Below the pieces are notes generated by a model. That model made no database searches. It saw nothing but the letters and a program-made list of their open reading frames with translations, and was not told the origin of the DNA. The translations under genes and the position numbers were made by a program. Positions 1 through 9,614 of a DNA stretch of 64,000 nt are shown piece by piece; the first letter of the stretch is position 1; each line of letters begins with the position of its first letter. This DNA comes from Hyaloperonospora brassicae (Eukaryota; Oomycota; Peronosporomycetes; Peronosporales; Peronosporaceae): the NCBI GenBank assembly GCA_947650285.1, contig CANTFL010000056.1:248001-312000 (forward strand). Reading direction: 5' to 3'.

Positions 1-254
1 CGAGCTACCGAGTCCGTGTGGTCGAGGGACACAACGACATCTGCACCGGCGAGGACGGCTAAGTCGGCGAGAGACGTGGCCTGCCAAATGGATTGACGTG
101 TTGCCGCATCAATCAACGGCCGTGAAGTCTCCAATAAAAGGGCAATGATCCTCACAAGATCTATCTCACGCTGCTGGGTCCGGTGCTCCATGCCTCTCAG
201 CGTCTGACGGAGCTCAGCAATGATGGTCGAGTTCTCAACGCCGACGTCCGACAT
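1..254 (-). CDS. Extra reverse-oriented gene of E-prime, N-terminal part (runs off the window)
   Basis: Minus-strand reading frame starting at the ATG at 252-254 (MSDVGVENSTII...) and still open at base 1. It is the same frame as the plus-strand ORF beginning at 13758 in element E. The protein is predicted helical and charged, with Glu/Arg/Gln-rich segments. It points against the transcription of its element and lies between the 3' LTR and, by analogy with E, the integrase end. No function is recognised. Confidence 0.5.
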   Translation of the reverse strand, partial: MSDVGVENSTIIAELRQTLRGMEHRTQQREIDLVRIIALLLETSRPLIDAATRQSIWQATSLADLAVLAGADVVVSLDHTDSVA

Positions 255-828
255 ATCACCAAAGCGATTTCTGGAAGATGAAAACGCTTGCAAACAAGGA
301 TCACAGGGCAGATAATCTTGATGGCCAGGCTGCAATCGTTGAAATCCCACCGCAGCTTCGAGCCGATCAGGCGAACTCGATGAAACAAAGATAAATGGTA
401 GTACGCTGAAAGCTCCAAGAAGCAAATCGATGGGCGGACTGGCGTTCCCCGGACCGACAGCACTAGAAGACAAGTTGATCTAAAGCGAAGAAGAGCATGA
501 GAGCACCGTGGATCACAAGGAGTCAGGACGGAATGGTATGTGAGCGAGACAAATTACAACACCCACCATAACGCAAGCAGCGGAATTGACTGGACTGGGT
601 GGCGTGTCTGGTGAATGAGACTGAGTAGAATAACGCATTGCAGAAAGACACAACGTCAATCCAGCTACAGGAGTGAGAGCAAGCATGACAAGTCGAAGCG
701 TACCATGGGTCGACGAAAGAGAGAAGAGCAAGCTCAAGCTGGACGATTCGTGGTGAGAGAAAGACACTGGTCGAGACACTCGCCGGTTAGGTTCGTATCA
801 CGACCGGGGCAGCTGTGGTATCGAATAT

Positions 829-1765
829 TGCCAAACGAGGTATTCCATGCTCTTGAATTGACTATAGGAGGGGTGAACCAGACGGGAGAAACACAAGCGC
901 GTCGACGGCGGCCAATCATGGCTCGACAGTGAAGAATCGACGAGTGAAGACTCGACGAGTGAAGACTCGACGAGTGAAGACTCGACGAGTGAAGACTCGA
1001 CGAGTGAAGACTCGACGCGAGAAGATCAGAGAATGACATTAGGAATGATCCAAAACACTAGGCATTAGTATATGATGATGAGGGGGACGAAGTGGTGCCA
1101 CTCAAGAACCCCTTCGCGTTCAGGAAGAGGAAGAGTGATAATCAATACAGTTCATAATTTTCTAAGTCCAAGACACGCGTACACTTAAGGTAAGTCCCTG
1201 CGTGGGCTATATTATGCCTGCCGTCGAACATCGAGAGGCATAGCTTGTAGAGTTATCGACTGGTAGCACCAAGAGTTTAGGAAGGCCCGGGTGGGGCAGC
1301 GCTCGCTACTAGCGAAATAAGGAGTCTCGTCTTCGACGAGCCGGTAAACCTAGTGAAGGGACCGTTGTTAGGCTTGTCGAGTGACAAGCAGGTGACCCAA
1401 TAGACGGCACCGTTTAAAGTCTTGTCGAACGCCAAGTCGGTGGGCCTCAGCCGAGGGCACCGAAAGTCCTCTAGTCGAGCATACACTGCGCCCGGTGACC
1501 TGTCAAAACGCGTAAGCGTCGGCTTTCATCCTTTGGTGTGAAGCCACAGGAAGAGAGAGGTTTCGAGTCTGCTAAGCTCGGGCAGGCCTCTGGAGAAATT
1601 GGTTGTAAGGAATCGGTCAAGCGCGAGCCACAACTAAACCCCGAAGAGGCAAACCACGTAGTGATTTATCCTAACGTAGTAGCCCGTGTCGCCGACTTAA
1701 TTCGGCATTTGTTGTGTTTGTACGTTGAGACTGTTGTGCTACAAAATTAAATTGCTACTATACCA
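829..1765 (+). repeat. E-prime 3' LTR
   Basis: Same LTR as 12232-13183 and 39136-40011 (inverted). It contains about six tandem 15-bp units (GACGAGTGAAGACTC type) around 935-1020. The right end is fixed by divergence from the other copies after ...CTACTATACCA at 1765. The left end is uncertain: TGCC at 829 is where 12.2 kb and 39.1 kb copies stop matching, but a purine run AGGAGGGG directly before TGAACC at 874 looks like a polypurine tract and would give an LTR of 874-1765. Confidence 0.65.
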
Positions 1766-2011
1766 CAAAAGACCCGAAAGATTAATCACGGTTCACTCAG
1801 TTTGTGTAATGATCGATTGTGTGTACATATTTTGGTGTGGAAACATAATTGGTGTGAACCTAATACCACGAACCACTACCCAAGCGATTCACTCCCGGGC
1901 GAGCCGTTACGGAGCGACCTTCCACGCACGTATATTCTGTGGCCCACATGATGCACGAGGTGAATTACATAGACATGAAATATGCAACAGCGATCTATCG
2001 AACAGATGCCC
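1766..2011. other. Short unassigned spacer
   Basis: About 250 bases between the end of the E-prime LTR and the target duplication of element A. I see no gene or repeat in it; the open frame across it has no recognisable features. Confidence 0.4.
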
Positions 2012-2016
2012 ATAGT

Positions 2017-2407
2017 TGTAACGGGGCACACCCTTGCGTAACTTAACGCAAGGGATTTGGGTGCCCCGACGGACGTACACGTGGCGAGCGAGGAAGCGTA
2101 GGTAGGGTAAAAGTAGAACTGTTATATTAATATAATTAAGTCTTTAAACTACTGTCTCTTCGTTTGACTTACTTTAACTATACTAATATAACTGCATGTA
2201 TGGTGACGTCTCGTCACCACTCATTGCGCGCGTCTTGCGGCGATTGGTGGGTTGATATCATCAGGATATCAACCAATGAACAGACCCTTTGGTCGACCCT
2301 TCTATATCACCACTTTGGTGATATTGTTCAAAGAATATCCATCTTTATATTCTTTATTGTCACTTTCCTTAAAGGGACAATTTCATGTAACGGGCTGCCC
2401 CGTTATA
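2017..2407 (-). repeat. Element A 3' LTR
   Basis: 391 bp, beginning TGTAACGGGGCA on the plus strand and ending ...GCCCCGTTATA, where the other LTRs end CA. Both ends carry the same 12 bases in inverted orientation. The interior is a chain of short inverted repeats. It differs from the 5' LTR at 9615-10005 by only a few bases, so the insertion is recent. Confidence 0.93.
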
Positions 2408-2422
2408 TCACCCCCCCTTTAA
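2408..2422 (-). other. Element A polypurine tract
   Basis: On the minus strand TTAAAGGGGGGGTGA lies directly before the 3' LTR, where a plus-strand primer is expected. The equivalent sits at 33011-33025 in B and 52135-52148 in C. Confidence 0.85.
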
Positions 2423-2539
2423 CTGATAGTCACCGTGTGACTATTGAAATATGGAGGCCACCCGTTGGCCACCATTGGGACAGGGAGCACTTGTTGGGTC
2501 CGTTCCATTCACTTTCCGCTTGACCTCGCATATGTTAAC

Positions 2540-4148
2540 ATGTCTATGCGAGGTGACTCAAGACTCACACAGCCCGGTGCTGTGCCAGCCTCTGCGGCAG
2601 ACGATTCGTCGTCTGCTGCCCCTTCTTTGCCTGCAGCAACATGTGCTGCAGGTGCACGCGGTATCACGCCGCGTGGGCACGATGACCCTGATGTAGAGGT
2701 CATCTACTCTGGCGAGTCAGACGTGTCTGACTCGGGCAATGCTCCAGAGGCGTCTCGCTCACCGACGACGCCTCAGTATTCGCCAAGACCACTGCCGAAC
2801 GAACGGACTCGTGATTTGCATCACAGTCTGTTCGGCAGTGATGATGATGATGATCAGGGTGGTGAGCTCTATTCTTCACCACCGCCGGCTCGTGCGTCTT
2901 CGCACGAGCGTGATGACGATGGCGCGAGCCGTCGTCAATCTGGGAGCCGTGGTACCGACAAGGGTACCACTGTGAAGCGTGATGAGTTGAAGCCGTGGCG
3001 TTTGCCCGAACAACTCATCAATAGCCTGTCTCACGAGACAGGCCAACACCATCGAATACCCTTATTCGATGCAACCGAGCTTCACGGCTTGAGTTCCAGC
3101 GCGAAGAACTTTCGCGCTGAAGAAGACTTTTATCTCGATGTCTTCCTTAGACATCGATGGTACAATAGCAACCAAAAGCGTGACAAAACATCGCGTTTGG
3201 CTGCGTGGAACGCGTTCGTCCAAAACGTCAAGAATTTTGGACGAGAAGGGTGGCTCAAGAAACTTGAGGCGACACGCCTCAGGTTCGAACGGCGAACGCC
3301 AACCGGTGCTAGGTACCGGTTGCATCGTTTATCTAGTGAGGCAGGCATTCCTTGCCTCACATGGGGAGATCCCTTGTGCGAGTTGTGTTGACAACTCGCA
3401 GCGTGCACATAGGGATGTGCATTCCCTAAATTCGCCCTGGGGAAGGGCACACATCTCGGCTGAGATGCGTGACGCGATTGCAAACTTGCAATCCGTCTAC
3501 AAGCGCCTAGGGCGCGTGTTTACCGATGGGCCACAGGACTCATCGGATGGGTCTCGTCATACTGGCGGACGAGACCTTCAACATCCATCAACAGCTGAGA
3601 GCGGGGCTCCCAGCTGTTCCAAGAGGGTGGATACCCCCGCCACTGGACGAGGTAGCTCGTCCTTGATCCTGAATCGTCACGGTGATTCAAGATACGCTCC
3701 ACTAGAAAGCGTTGATCACCGTGAGCATCCACCAAATGATGTGGTGGAGGAGGAAAGACCTCCTCCAGATGATTCGGTTCACCATCTCGACCCTTACGAG
3801 ATGGATCGTGCAATCGATGAATTGCGCGATGACTTGAAGCACGAGCGCGACCGACGCTACGCTTTGACCGATACCGTGCGGAAGAACCGCGAGGGTCACG
3901 AGGCTGATCGGGCGAAAGACCGCGCCGATTATGCCACAGCGCAGCTTCAGGTCGAGCGGGATGTCCGCTCCCTATTCGGCGAGCTGGCGACAGCTCGCGG
4001 GGAGATATCTCGGTTGAGTTCCGAGGTATCATATCTGCGCGACCAGACGGATCGTCTGGAGCGCGAACGCAAGAACTTGATGGATGTTCTTGAACGTGGG
4101 GGCTATCTTCATCGGAAGAAGAAGGCTCGTACTGACAGTACGACCTAA
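2540..4148 (+). pseudogene. Antisense gene of element A (disordered/acidic N-terminus, conserved middle, coiled-coil C-terminus)
   Basis: Plus-strand gene running against the element. The ATG at 2540 (MSMRGDSRLTQ) is chosen because the frame from it is shared by A-D, and it sits in a hairpin whose 10-bp arms are 2524-2533 and 2546-2555. The N-terminal 150 residues are Ser/Pro/Asp-rich with a GSDDDDD run. A conserved middle follows (KPWRLPEQLINSLSHE, then an aromatic and basic block around 3100-3330). A strongly heptad-like coiled coil with a basic tail KKKAR ends at 4148. One extra base near 3371 stops the first frame at 3391; the homologous frame continues to 4148. About 630 bases (3520-4148) are antisense to the integrase tail and chromodomain. 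It is not gag, pol or a recognised env, and its function is unknown. Confidence 0.7.
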
Positions 4149-5337
4149 GCCTCCTCACGTAAAACATAGGATGCGTGCGCATCCTGCGTGGCAATTCGAG
4201 TGTGTATGCATTGCGCTTGCGATGCAACACTTGAAATGGCCCAATGTATTTCGGCAGTAGTTTACTACTGCCGACACTAGTGACTACATGTCCAGGTAAG
4301 GTTACCGTAGACAGTAGTACTAGGTCGTTACCCTTAAATGAAAGAATATTTGCTCTTCCATTCTTGTCTGCGTTTCGTCTCCGACGGTCCACCGCATTTG
4401 CGATGGAGTCCTGAACGAAACGGACTACCGATTCTCGAGTCAGCAGGAAGTTCTCTGCTGACTCTTTGTTTTGTCTGGCAGTGCGCTTCGTGCGCACTGG
4501 TAAGAGATTGCTCTCCTTTTCAGCGAGGTTGTCTTCTTCCTCGCTGACATAATCGTTGGCGATGCTGAATATACCAGCATCGTCATCATTATCCGAATCA
4601 ATAATAGCGTCTTCGCTATTATTGAGATGATCTTCTTCATCGATGTCGACTTGATCGACATCGGCATCATACGTGACGACGTTTGCGTCGACACGTGATG
4701 AGCAAGAGCCAAAACGGTTTTTGCTCGAGCGAGTCCCTCCCCCCCGTATCCAAGAGTCACACTCTATAAGGGTGGGCACTCGTGGATGGCGTAGGCCATT
4801 CACGTAAAACGGTGTGTGCTGTGTTGAAGCATGCACCGAATTATTGATGGCGAATTCCACCATGGGTAGGAATTCGCTCCAACTCGGAAACGAGTGGACA
4901 TATCCTCGAAGAATCTCTTCGAGGACACGGTTCGCACGTTCCGTCTGACCATCTGTTTCTGGATGGTCAGAAGTGGACATCTTCAATCGTGTTCCGAGAG
5001 TACGGAACACGGTTTGCCTAAATTACGCCGTGAACCGAGGGTCACGGTCGGATACGAGCTCACGGGGTAACCCGTGGAGTCTAAAGACCGTGTCTAGAAA
5101 GACACGAGCACAACCTTGAGCCTTGATTGACTCAGGGACAGCAGCAAGATGGACCATCTTGCTGAATCTGTCTACAAACACAAGAATACCATTATTCTTG
5201 TGAGCGTCTTCGGGAAAACCGAAGACGAAGTCCATTGAAACGGACTGCCAGCACTCTGTCGTAACAGGCAGAGGCTGCAATGGCGCACGGGATGAAGGAC
5301 TAGGCTTCACCCGTTGACAAACTTCGCAAGCACGTAT
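3520..5337 (-). pseudogene. Element A integrase with chromodomain
   Basis: Integrase follows RNase H in the same frame. The zinc-binding part (GHRGREKTYLTVSRDFYWPR ... CEVC) straddles a UAA at about 5333. The catalytic core (MDFVFGFP, FVDRFSKM, SDRDPRF, HPETDGQTERANR) is broken by one UAA near 5025, and 3520-5010 is then open. After the core comes an unusual Asp/Glu/Ser-rich insertion of roughly 100 residues (VDIDEEDHLNNSED...). A GPF-type C-terminal domain (KYIGPFQVLHRK) follows, then a Pro/Arg/Ser linker and a chromodomain ([17 protein letters not shown]). The catalytic Asp and Glu contexts are present. The last 630 bases are read on the other strand by the antisense gene. Confidence 0.9.
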
Positions 5338-7377
5338 TTACTTGCGAACAAACTGATACTGGCGGGGCCAGTAAAAGTCGCGACTTACCGTGAGGTAAGT
5401 CTTTTCTCTACCACGATGGCCGCTTGTTGGGGCATCGTGACACTCATACATGATGCGCAATCGCAAATCATGATGAGCGGGTACGACGACACGAGGCGTG
5501 TCGTCGGCAACAGCTGTATAGTACAGCAATCCGTTGCGTGTACTATACCGATCCGATGAGGATCGGTACAAAGCCGGTAAATCCCTCATGGATTTACTGG
5601 ATGGATTCACCAGATGATCCATCAATCGCAGAAGATCCTTATCTTCCGCGTATGCCTTTCGTACGTCGTCAAGTAAACTTGACGACGGGACACTGACTGA
5701 CAGTGTCGCAACAGTGGGCTTATCCTCACTGTTGGATTGTGCGTCCGGCTCGAAATCGGGCCGGCGCGAAAGAGCATCCGCGACGACATTGAGTCGTCCC
5801 GGTTTATACTCCACGGAGAAGTTATACTCCGCGAAGAAAGACAGCCACCTCGCCATTCTTTGCGAGAGGTGTGGGCTGTTTACGGCCGTGCGTAATGACG
5901 CATGGTCCGTGTAGACAACAAACGGTCTATCTCCCAAGAGATAGACGCGAAACTTAGCCAGTGCGTATTTCATGGCAAGGAGTTCCTTGTCATGCACTGG
6001 GTAATTACGCTCAGCTGCTTGCAGCTGACGCGACTGATAACAGATGACGCGCTCCGCGCCATCTGCATCGAACTGCATTAACGCACAGCCGATTGCGAAA
6101 TCGCTGGCGTCACAGACCACATGAAATGGTCTGTCCTGATCTGCAATCGCCAAGATCGGCGATTGCATCAAGCTTTGCTTGATACCTTCAAAGGAACGCT
6201 GGCACTCAGCGTTCCATGACCACTTGACATTTTTCTTGAGCAAGCAAGAAAGATGAACAGTCATCTCGGCGTAGTTGCGCGAGTACTTGTGCAAGTACGC
6301 CGCTAGACCAAGGAACTTCCTTAGTCCCTTGACATCGACTGGCACTGGCCAGTCGGTGATCGACTTGATCTTTTCGGGATCAGGGCGTACGCCGTGTTTC
6401 CCCACGATGCACCCAAGAAGTGGTATTTCGCTAGCCGCGAATATACACTTCTTGAGGTTGGCGTACAACTTATGCTTGCGCATAAGTTGAAGAACCTGAC
6501 GAACGTGAGTTCTGTGAACTTCAACGTCCGTCTTTCCTTCCAAAGCCCGGCTATGGACGAACACATCGTCGAAGTAACTCGGTGCGAAGTCTCGCACCGG
6601 TCTCAACAGATTTGTTACACATCTGTTGAATGTTGCAGGGGCATTACTCAGCCCCTGTGGCATCACTAGCCACTCCCACAGCATCCCGCTGGGGGTACTC
6701 ACTGCCGTGAACGGGACGTCCTGTTCACGCATCAGGATCTGATAGAATCCATCCATCAGATCCATGGACGAAAAGATGGTACTCTTTGATACACCATCTA
6801 TGATTACGTCCTTCCTCGGTATCGGCGTCTCAGCCGGTACCGTTGCAGCATTCAATTTGTTGAATGCGTGCACTATCCGCCACCCTCCTGTGGCCTTTCG
6901 CACACAGAAGGTCGGAGAGCTGTGAGGGGAAGTGGATTTCCTCACATGGCCCGCTGCTAAGCGATCGGCAAAGAACTTGTCGATCGCTATCACTTGTTCA
7001 CGAGGCAGTGGCCACTGCTTCATGACACAGTATTTCGAGCCCGGTTTGAGCTCGATCTCGTGTCGAGTGCCTTTGTCCTTAGGCAACTCGCAAGGTACGG
7101 ATTCAGGGAACACATCCCTGAATTCGATCAAATCCTTATACAAAGGATTTGCCTGAAGTGACTCCCAGGATTGGGACGTGTATCGCTCAATCCGAGTCTT
7201 CTCATCGAGGACACTTTCGTCCATCGATGAGCTGCTGAGAACCCGTTCGTTCTCAGCAAATACTGTTGCCGACCGAATGTCGGCCACATACTCATCCTCT
7301 GTGACGAGTATGCAGATCTGCTTTACTTTGCCACTACGCAGATCACGCAAGAACCGTTTCGGTTCTAGCGTTGGCAA
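5338..7377 (-). CDS. Element A reverse transcriptase-RNase H
   Basis: Open for 679 codons. After a linker the RT domain has WRIVHAFNKLNAATVP, SSMDLMDGFYQI, MPQGLSNAPATFNRC and the catalytic YFDDVFVHS. The thumb has FLGLAAYLHKYSRNYAE. RNase H has VVCDASDFAIGCALMQ, the DKELLAMKYAL helix and VYTDHASL, and the block ends at VVADALSRRP. The 3' end holds the start of the integrase zinc domain before a UAA. An in-frame UGA at 7378-7380 separates it from protease. This is the most complete RT of the four related elements, and the motifs needed for synthesis are all present. Confidence 0.93.
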   Translation of the reverse strand: MPTLEPKRFLRDLRSGKVKQICILVTEDEYVADIRSATVFAENERVLSSSSMDESVLDEKTRIERYTSQSWESLQANPLYKDLIEFRDVFPESVPCELPKDKGTRHEIELKPGSKYCVMKQWPLPREQVIAIDKFFADRLAAGHVRKSTSPHSSPTFCVRKATGGWRIVHAFNKLNAATVPAETPIPRKDVIIDGVSKSTIFSSMDLMDGFYQILMREQDVPFTAVSTPSGMLWEWLVMPQGLSNAPATFNRCVTNLLRPVRDFAPSYFDDVFVHSRALEGKTDVEVHRTHVRQVLQLMRKHKLYANLKKCIFAASEIPLLGCIVGKHGVRPDPEKIKSITDWPVPVDVKGLRKFLGLAAYLHKYSRNYAEMTVHLSCLLKKNVKWSWNAECQRSFEGIKQSLMQSPILAIADQDRPFHVVCDASDFAIGCALMQFDADGAERVICYQSRQLQAAERNYPVHDKELLAMKYALAKFRVYLLGDRPFVVYTDHASLRTAVNSPHLSQRMARWLSFFAEYNFSVEYKPGRLNVVADALSRRPDFEPDAQSNSEDKPTVATLSVSVPSSSLLDDVRKAYAEDKDLLRLMDHLVNPSSKSMRDLPALYRSSSDRYSTRNGLLYYTAVADDTPRVVVPAHHDLRLRIMYECHDAPTSGHRGREKTYLTVSRDFYWPRQYQFVRK

Positions 7378-8364
7378 TCAAGTTATCTCCGAAGTCAACT
7401 TCGGAGGCACAATCAGATCAAGCGTATAAGCGCCTACGCTTGATCCGTCATTAACTAAGACGTTCAACGTCTCGGTTTCTTCCTGGGAACTTGCTTCCAC
7501 AAGTTGCTGAGGGCCTAATCCCTCAGCAAGCGACTCTTGAGGAATTCCTTCCTCAAGTACGTGGGGACTTATTCCCTCGACGTCTTCCGACTGTGGCTGT
7601 GCAACCACAGTCAGGAACCGATCCTCTACGGTCGACTCTCCAGTCGACCTAGGATTTTCATGTTGCCCCTTGGGGGCAACAGATTTCTTTCTTCTAAGAT
7701 GCTGCCCGCTAGGCATGCATCCATGTCCCGGTCCACTCGACTTATTCAAGTGGTGGACCTTCGGCGCAGCCTGTACATCTGTACAGCCGCCGGGAGCTTG
7801 CTCCACAGTGTAGTGATCAACTACACTGTGATCTTGTGCAGTCGTGCTAACGACCGTACCGCAAGTGAGGCCATCGCACTCACTCGCAGAACATCCACAC
7901 GCTTGTGGACGCTCCAAGATGTTCATCAGATGGCCATCTGATGAACAAGCAGCAGGCATCTTCACGGATCGATGCTGCCATCTCACCCTTGGCTCGTACT
8001 TTCTGAGCCAAGGTAATCCCAGGATGACATCAAATTTGTCATCCAGATCTAGTACGATGAAATCATCATCGTACTGTTCGCCCTCTAACATGTAGTGGAT
8101 TCCTACTACACGTTTCTCAACGGTTATCGATGCGCCTGTTGCAAGGCGCACCGTCATCCTTGTGAGGGGAATGTCGCGCTCAACGAACTTGAGCCTACGA
8201 CCCTCTAGTGACTGGCGTCGAACAAAGTTGTTCGACGCCCCACAGTCTACTAGGGCACGAAGCGACAAATCATTTGTCGCTTCCAACTTCAAGGTGATGA
8301 GCGAAACGTCATCACCAGGTGCAGAGACACACAATGATTGTGTATCTGGAGCAACTTTCGTCAA
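7378..8364 (-). CDS. Element A protease and linker
   Basis: In the -1 frame relative to gag; the frame is open back over the gag end, so the likely product is a frameshift fusion. The retropepsin-like part (LRALVDCGASNNFVRR, VILGLPWL) has DCGA where the family normally has D-T/S-G. A long linker to RT is rich in short inverted repeats (for example 7801-7835 and 7919-7945). The frame ends in UGA exactly in phase with RT. Confidence 0.85.
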   Translation of the reverse strand: MTKVAPDTQSLCVSAPGDDVSLITLKLEATNDLSLRALVDCGASNNFVRRQSLEGRRLKFVERDIPLTRMTVRLATGASITVEKRVVGIHYMLEGEQYDDDFIVLDLDDKFDVILGLPWLRKYEPRVRWQHRSVKMPAACSSDGHLMNILERPQACGCSASECDGLTCGTVVSTTAQDHSVVDHYTVEQAPGGCTDVQAAPKVHHLNKSSGPGHGCMPSGQHLRRKKSVAPKGQHENPRSTGESTVEDRFLTVVAQPQSEDVEGISPHVLEEGIPQESLAEGLGPQQLVEASSQEETETLNVLVNDGSSVGAYTLDLIVPPKLTSEIT

Positions 8365-8395
8365 GAGATTTGCAAATTCTCTTGAGGTTGCTGGA

Positions 8396-8436
8396 TCAGT
8401 AGGGCGCTCCGCCCCTACTGACCCCGACCATTTTTT
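8396..8436 (-). promoter_or_regulatory. -1 ribosomal frameshift signal, element A
   Basis: On the minus strand the heptamer A AAA AAT (8430-8436) lies in the gag phase. About 8 bases later comes a stem with arms TCAGTAGGG (8413-8421) and CCCTACTGA (8396-8404). The gag UAG lies in the stem. Protease is in the -1 frame. The same layout occurs in B, C and D. Confidence 0.8.
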
Positions 8437-9570
8437 GATGGTCCGTCTCGCTGTTGCGGCTTCGCAACAGCGCTGGACCCACGCCCATTGCCCTTTCTGG
8501 CGAATGGTCGTCCATTTCGCTCAGTACTGTTTGGTACTGGGCGCGGAGCACTACACTCGTATGCGTAGTGCCCTAACTTCTGACAGCGATTGCACCTCTG
8601 CAATCGCTTGTTGCTTGTAGAGCGAGGTCTCTCGCTCTCAACATAACAGAGGTCCATTGGTTCTGGACCTCCGATCTCTATGTCGTCTCGGTGGACGGTA
8701 AGAGTTTGAGCTAGCATGATCCTGTCTCATGCTCAAGTCTTCCTGTTCCGCGGCTGATATCGCTTCTTCAAGCGTATTCAGCTCAAGGCGGAACAGGTGG
8801 CTCCTGACGGGCCCTTCTGCGAGCCCTTGCATGAACACCGTAATCAACGTGTGTTCATGAACTGGGTTAGCAGTTATACTACTCGCAAGGAGTCGTATAT
8901 GTTGTGCGTAAGCGTGCACATCACGCTTACCCTGCTTGAGTTTCAGGAGCTCTGAACGAGCCCTGAACTCAGCACGTGGCGGCTCAAACGTTTGTCTGAG
9001 CCGGGACTTGAAGTCATCTAGCGACCTAAACACGTTTGGGTCGCTACTCTCGAGTCCCAGGGACCAAGTTTTGGCACGCCCTGCCAAGTGGGTCTGAGCA
9101 AATGTGAGTTTCATTTGCTCATCTTCGACGCGACGAGCCCTTAGGGCTCTGTCGAGTTCGACAAACCATAGTAACAGGGAGTCCTCCGGGACTCCACTGT
9201 ACTTGGAGATGTCAACTATCATGACTTCGGGACGACGCGCATGCGCCGTCCCGCCCACAGCAGCATGGAATTGCTGCTGTCTCAACAGCTCCGTCTGTTG
9301 AGCACCGAGTTATCACAACTGCTCGGCCTGTTGAGAGCCTTGCTGGTGAAGCAAGGCTACTTTCTCCCTCTCGAGAGCAAGTTCATTCTGAATGAACTTG
9401 GCAATAGCAGCATGTTGTTGGTCTCTGTCTAGAGACTCCAACATGGCGCTGATGGCGAGTTCGCCTACGGTAGAACTCACTCGTTCTACCGCACCCCATT
9501 CGATGTCACTCAAATGGGTAAACCCTTCACGCGTGGCGTGAAAGGTGTCTTCTTCATCCAACATGTTCAT
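8415..9570 (-). pseudogene. Element A gag
   Basis: The ATG at 9570 opens an 85-codon helical N-terminus (LSDIEWGAVERVSSTVGE, QHAAIAKFIQNELALEREKV). A double stop UGA UAA follows at 9310-9315. In the same frame the capsid-like retrotransposon gag domain follows (SLLLWFVELDRAL, FKSRLRQTFEPPRAEF, GKRDVHAYAQHIRLL), then a CCHC knuckle CNRCQKLGHYAYEC. One extra base near 8687 shifts the frame before the knuckle; B and C lack it. The double stop is identical in B and C but absent in D. Confidence 0.88.
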
Positions 9571-9599
9571 GTTGGATGATGTGGTCCTTGGAAGGACTA

Positions 9600-9612
9600 C
9601 AAAGTGCTACCA
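9600..9612 (-). other. Element A primer-binding site
   Basis: TGGTAGCACTTTG on the minus strand, two bases after the 5' LTR. The first eight bases, TGGTAGCA, would pair with a tRNA ending TGCTACCA, as in many initiator Met tRNAs; the rest does not match the forms I know. The same 13 bases follow the LTR in B (25828-25840), C (44953-44965) and D (63541-63553). Confidence 0.65.
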
Positions 9613-9614
9613 GG

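Larger units (their letters stand above)
1..1765 (+). mobile_element. 3' end of large Gypsy element E-prime
   Basis: This stretch is a near-identical reverse complement of 12232-14040, so it is a second copy of the E family in the opposite (plus) orientation. It holds the 3' LTR and part of the reverse-oriented extra gene; gag and pol would lie left of the window. The match to E ends at about 1765 in the trinucleotide CCA, as expected for a TG...CA LTR end, and single-copy-looking DNA follows. Family assignment rests on this match plus the pol identified in E. Confidence 0.75.

Noticed and set aside
734..1039. His-Ser-Leu repeat proteins at 734-1039 and 12958-13278
   Set aside because: They come from the 15-bp minisatellite of the E LTR.
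1277..1486. 69-codon frame repeated at 12511-12720 and 39414-39623
   Set aside because: Lies inside the E LTR in all three places with no domain; LTRs here are not expected to encode protein and the frame probably persists by recent copying.
8162..8620. Reading frame opposite gag/protease of A, repeated in B (26819-27277), C (45851-46402) and D (62119-62688)
   Set aside because: Open in all copies, but it follows gag and protease codon by codon and has no domain. The inverted-repeat-rich sequence makes both strands read alike, so openness is expected.
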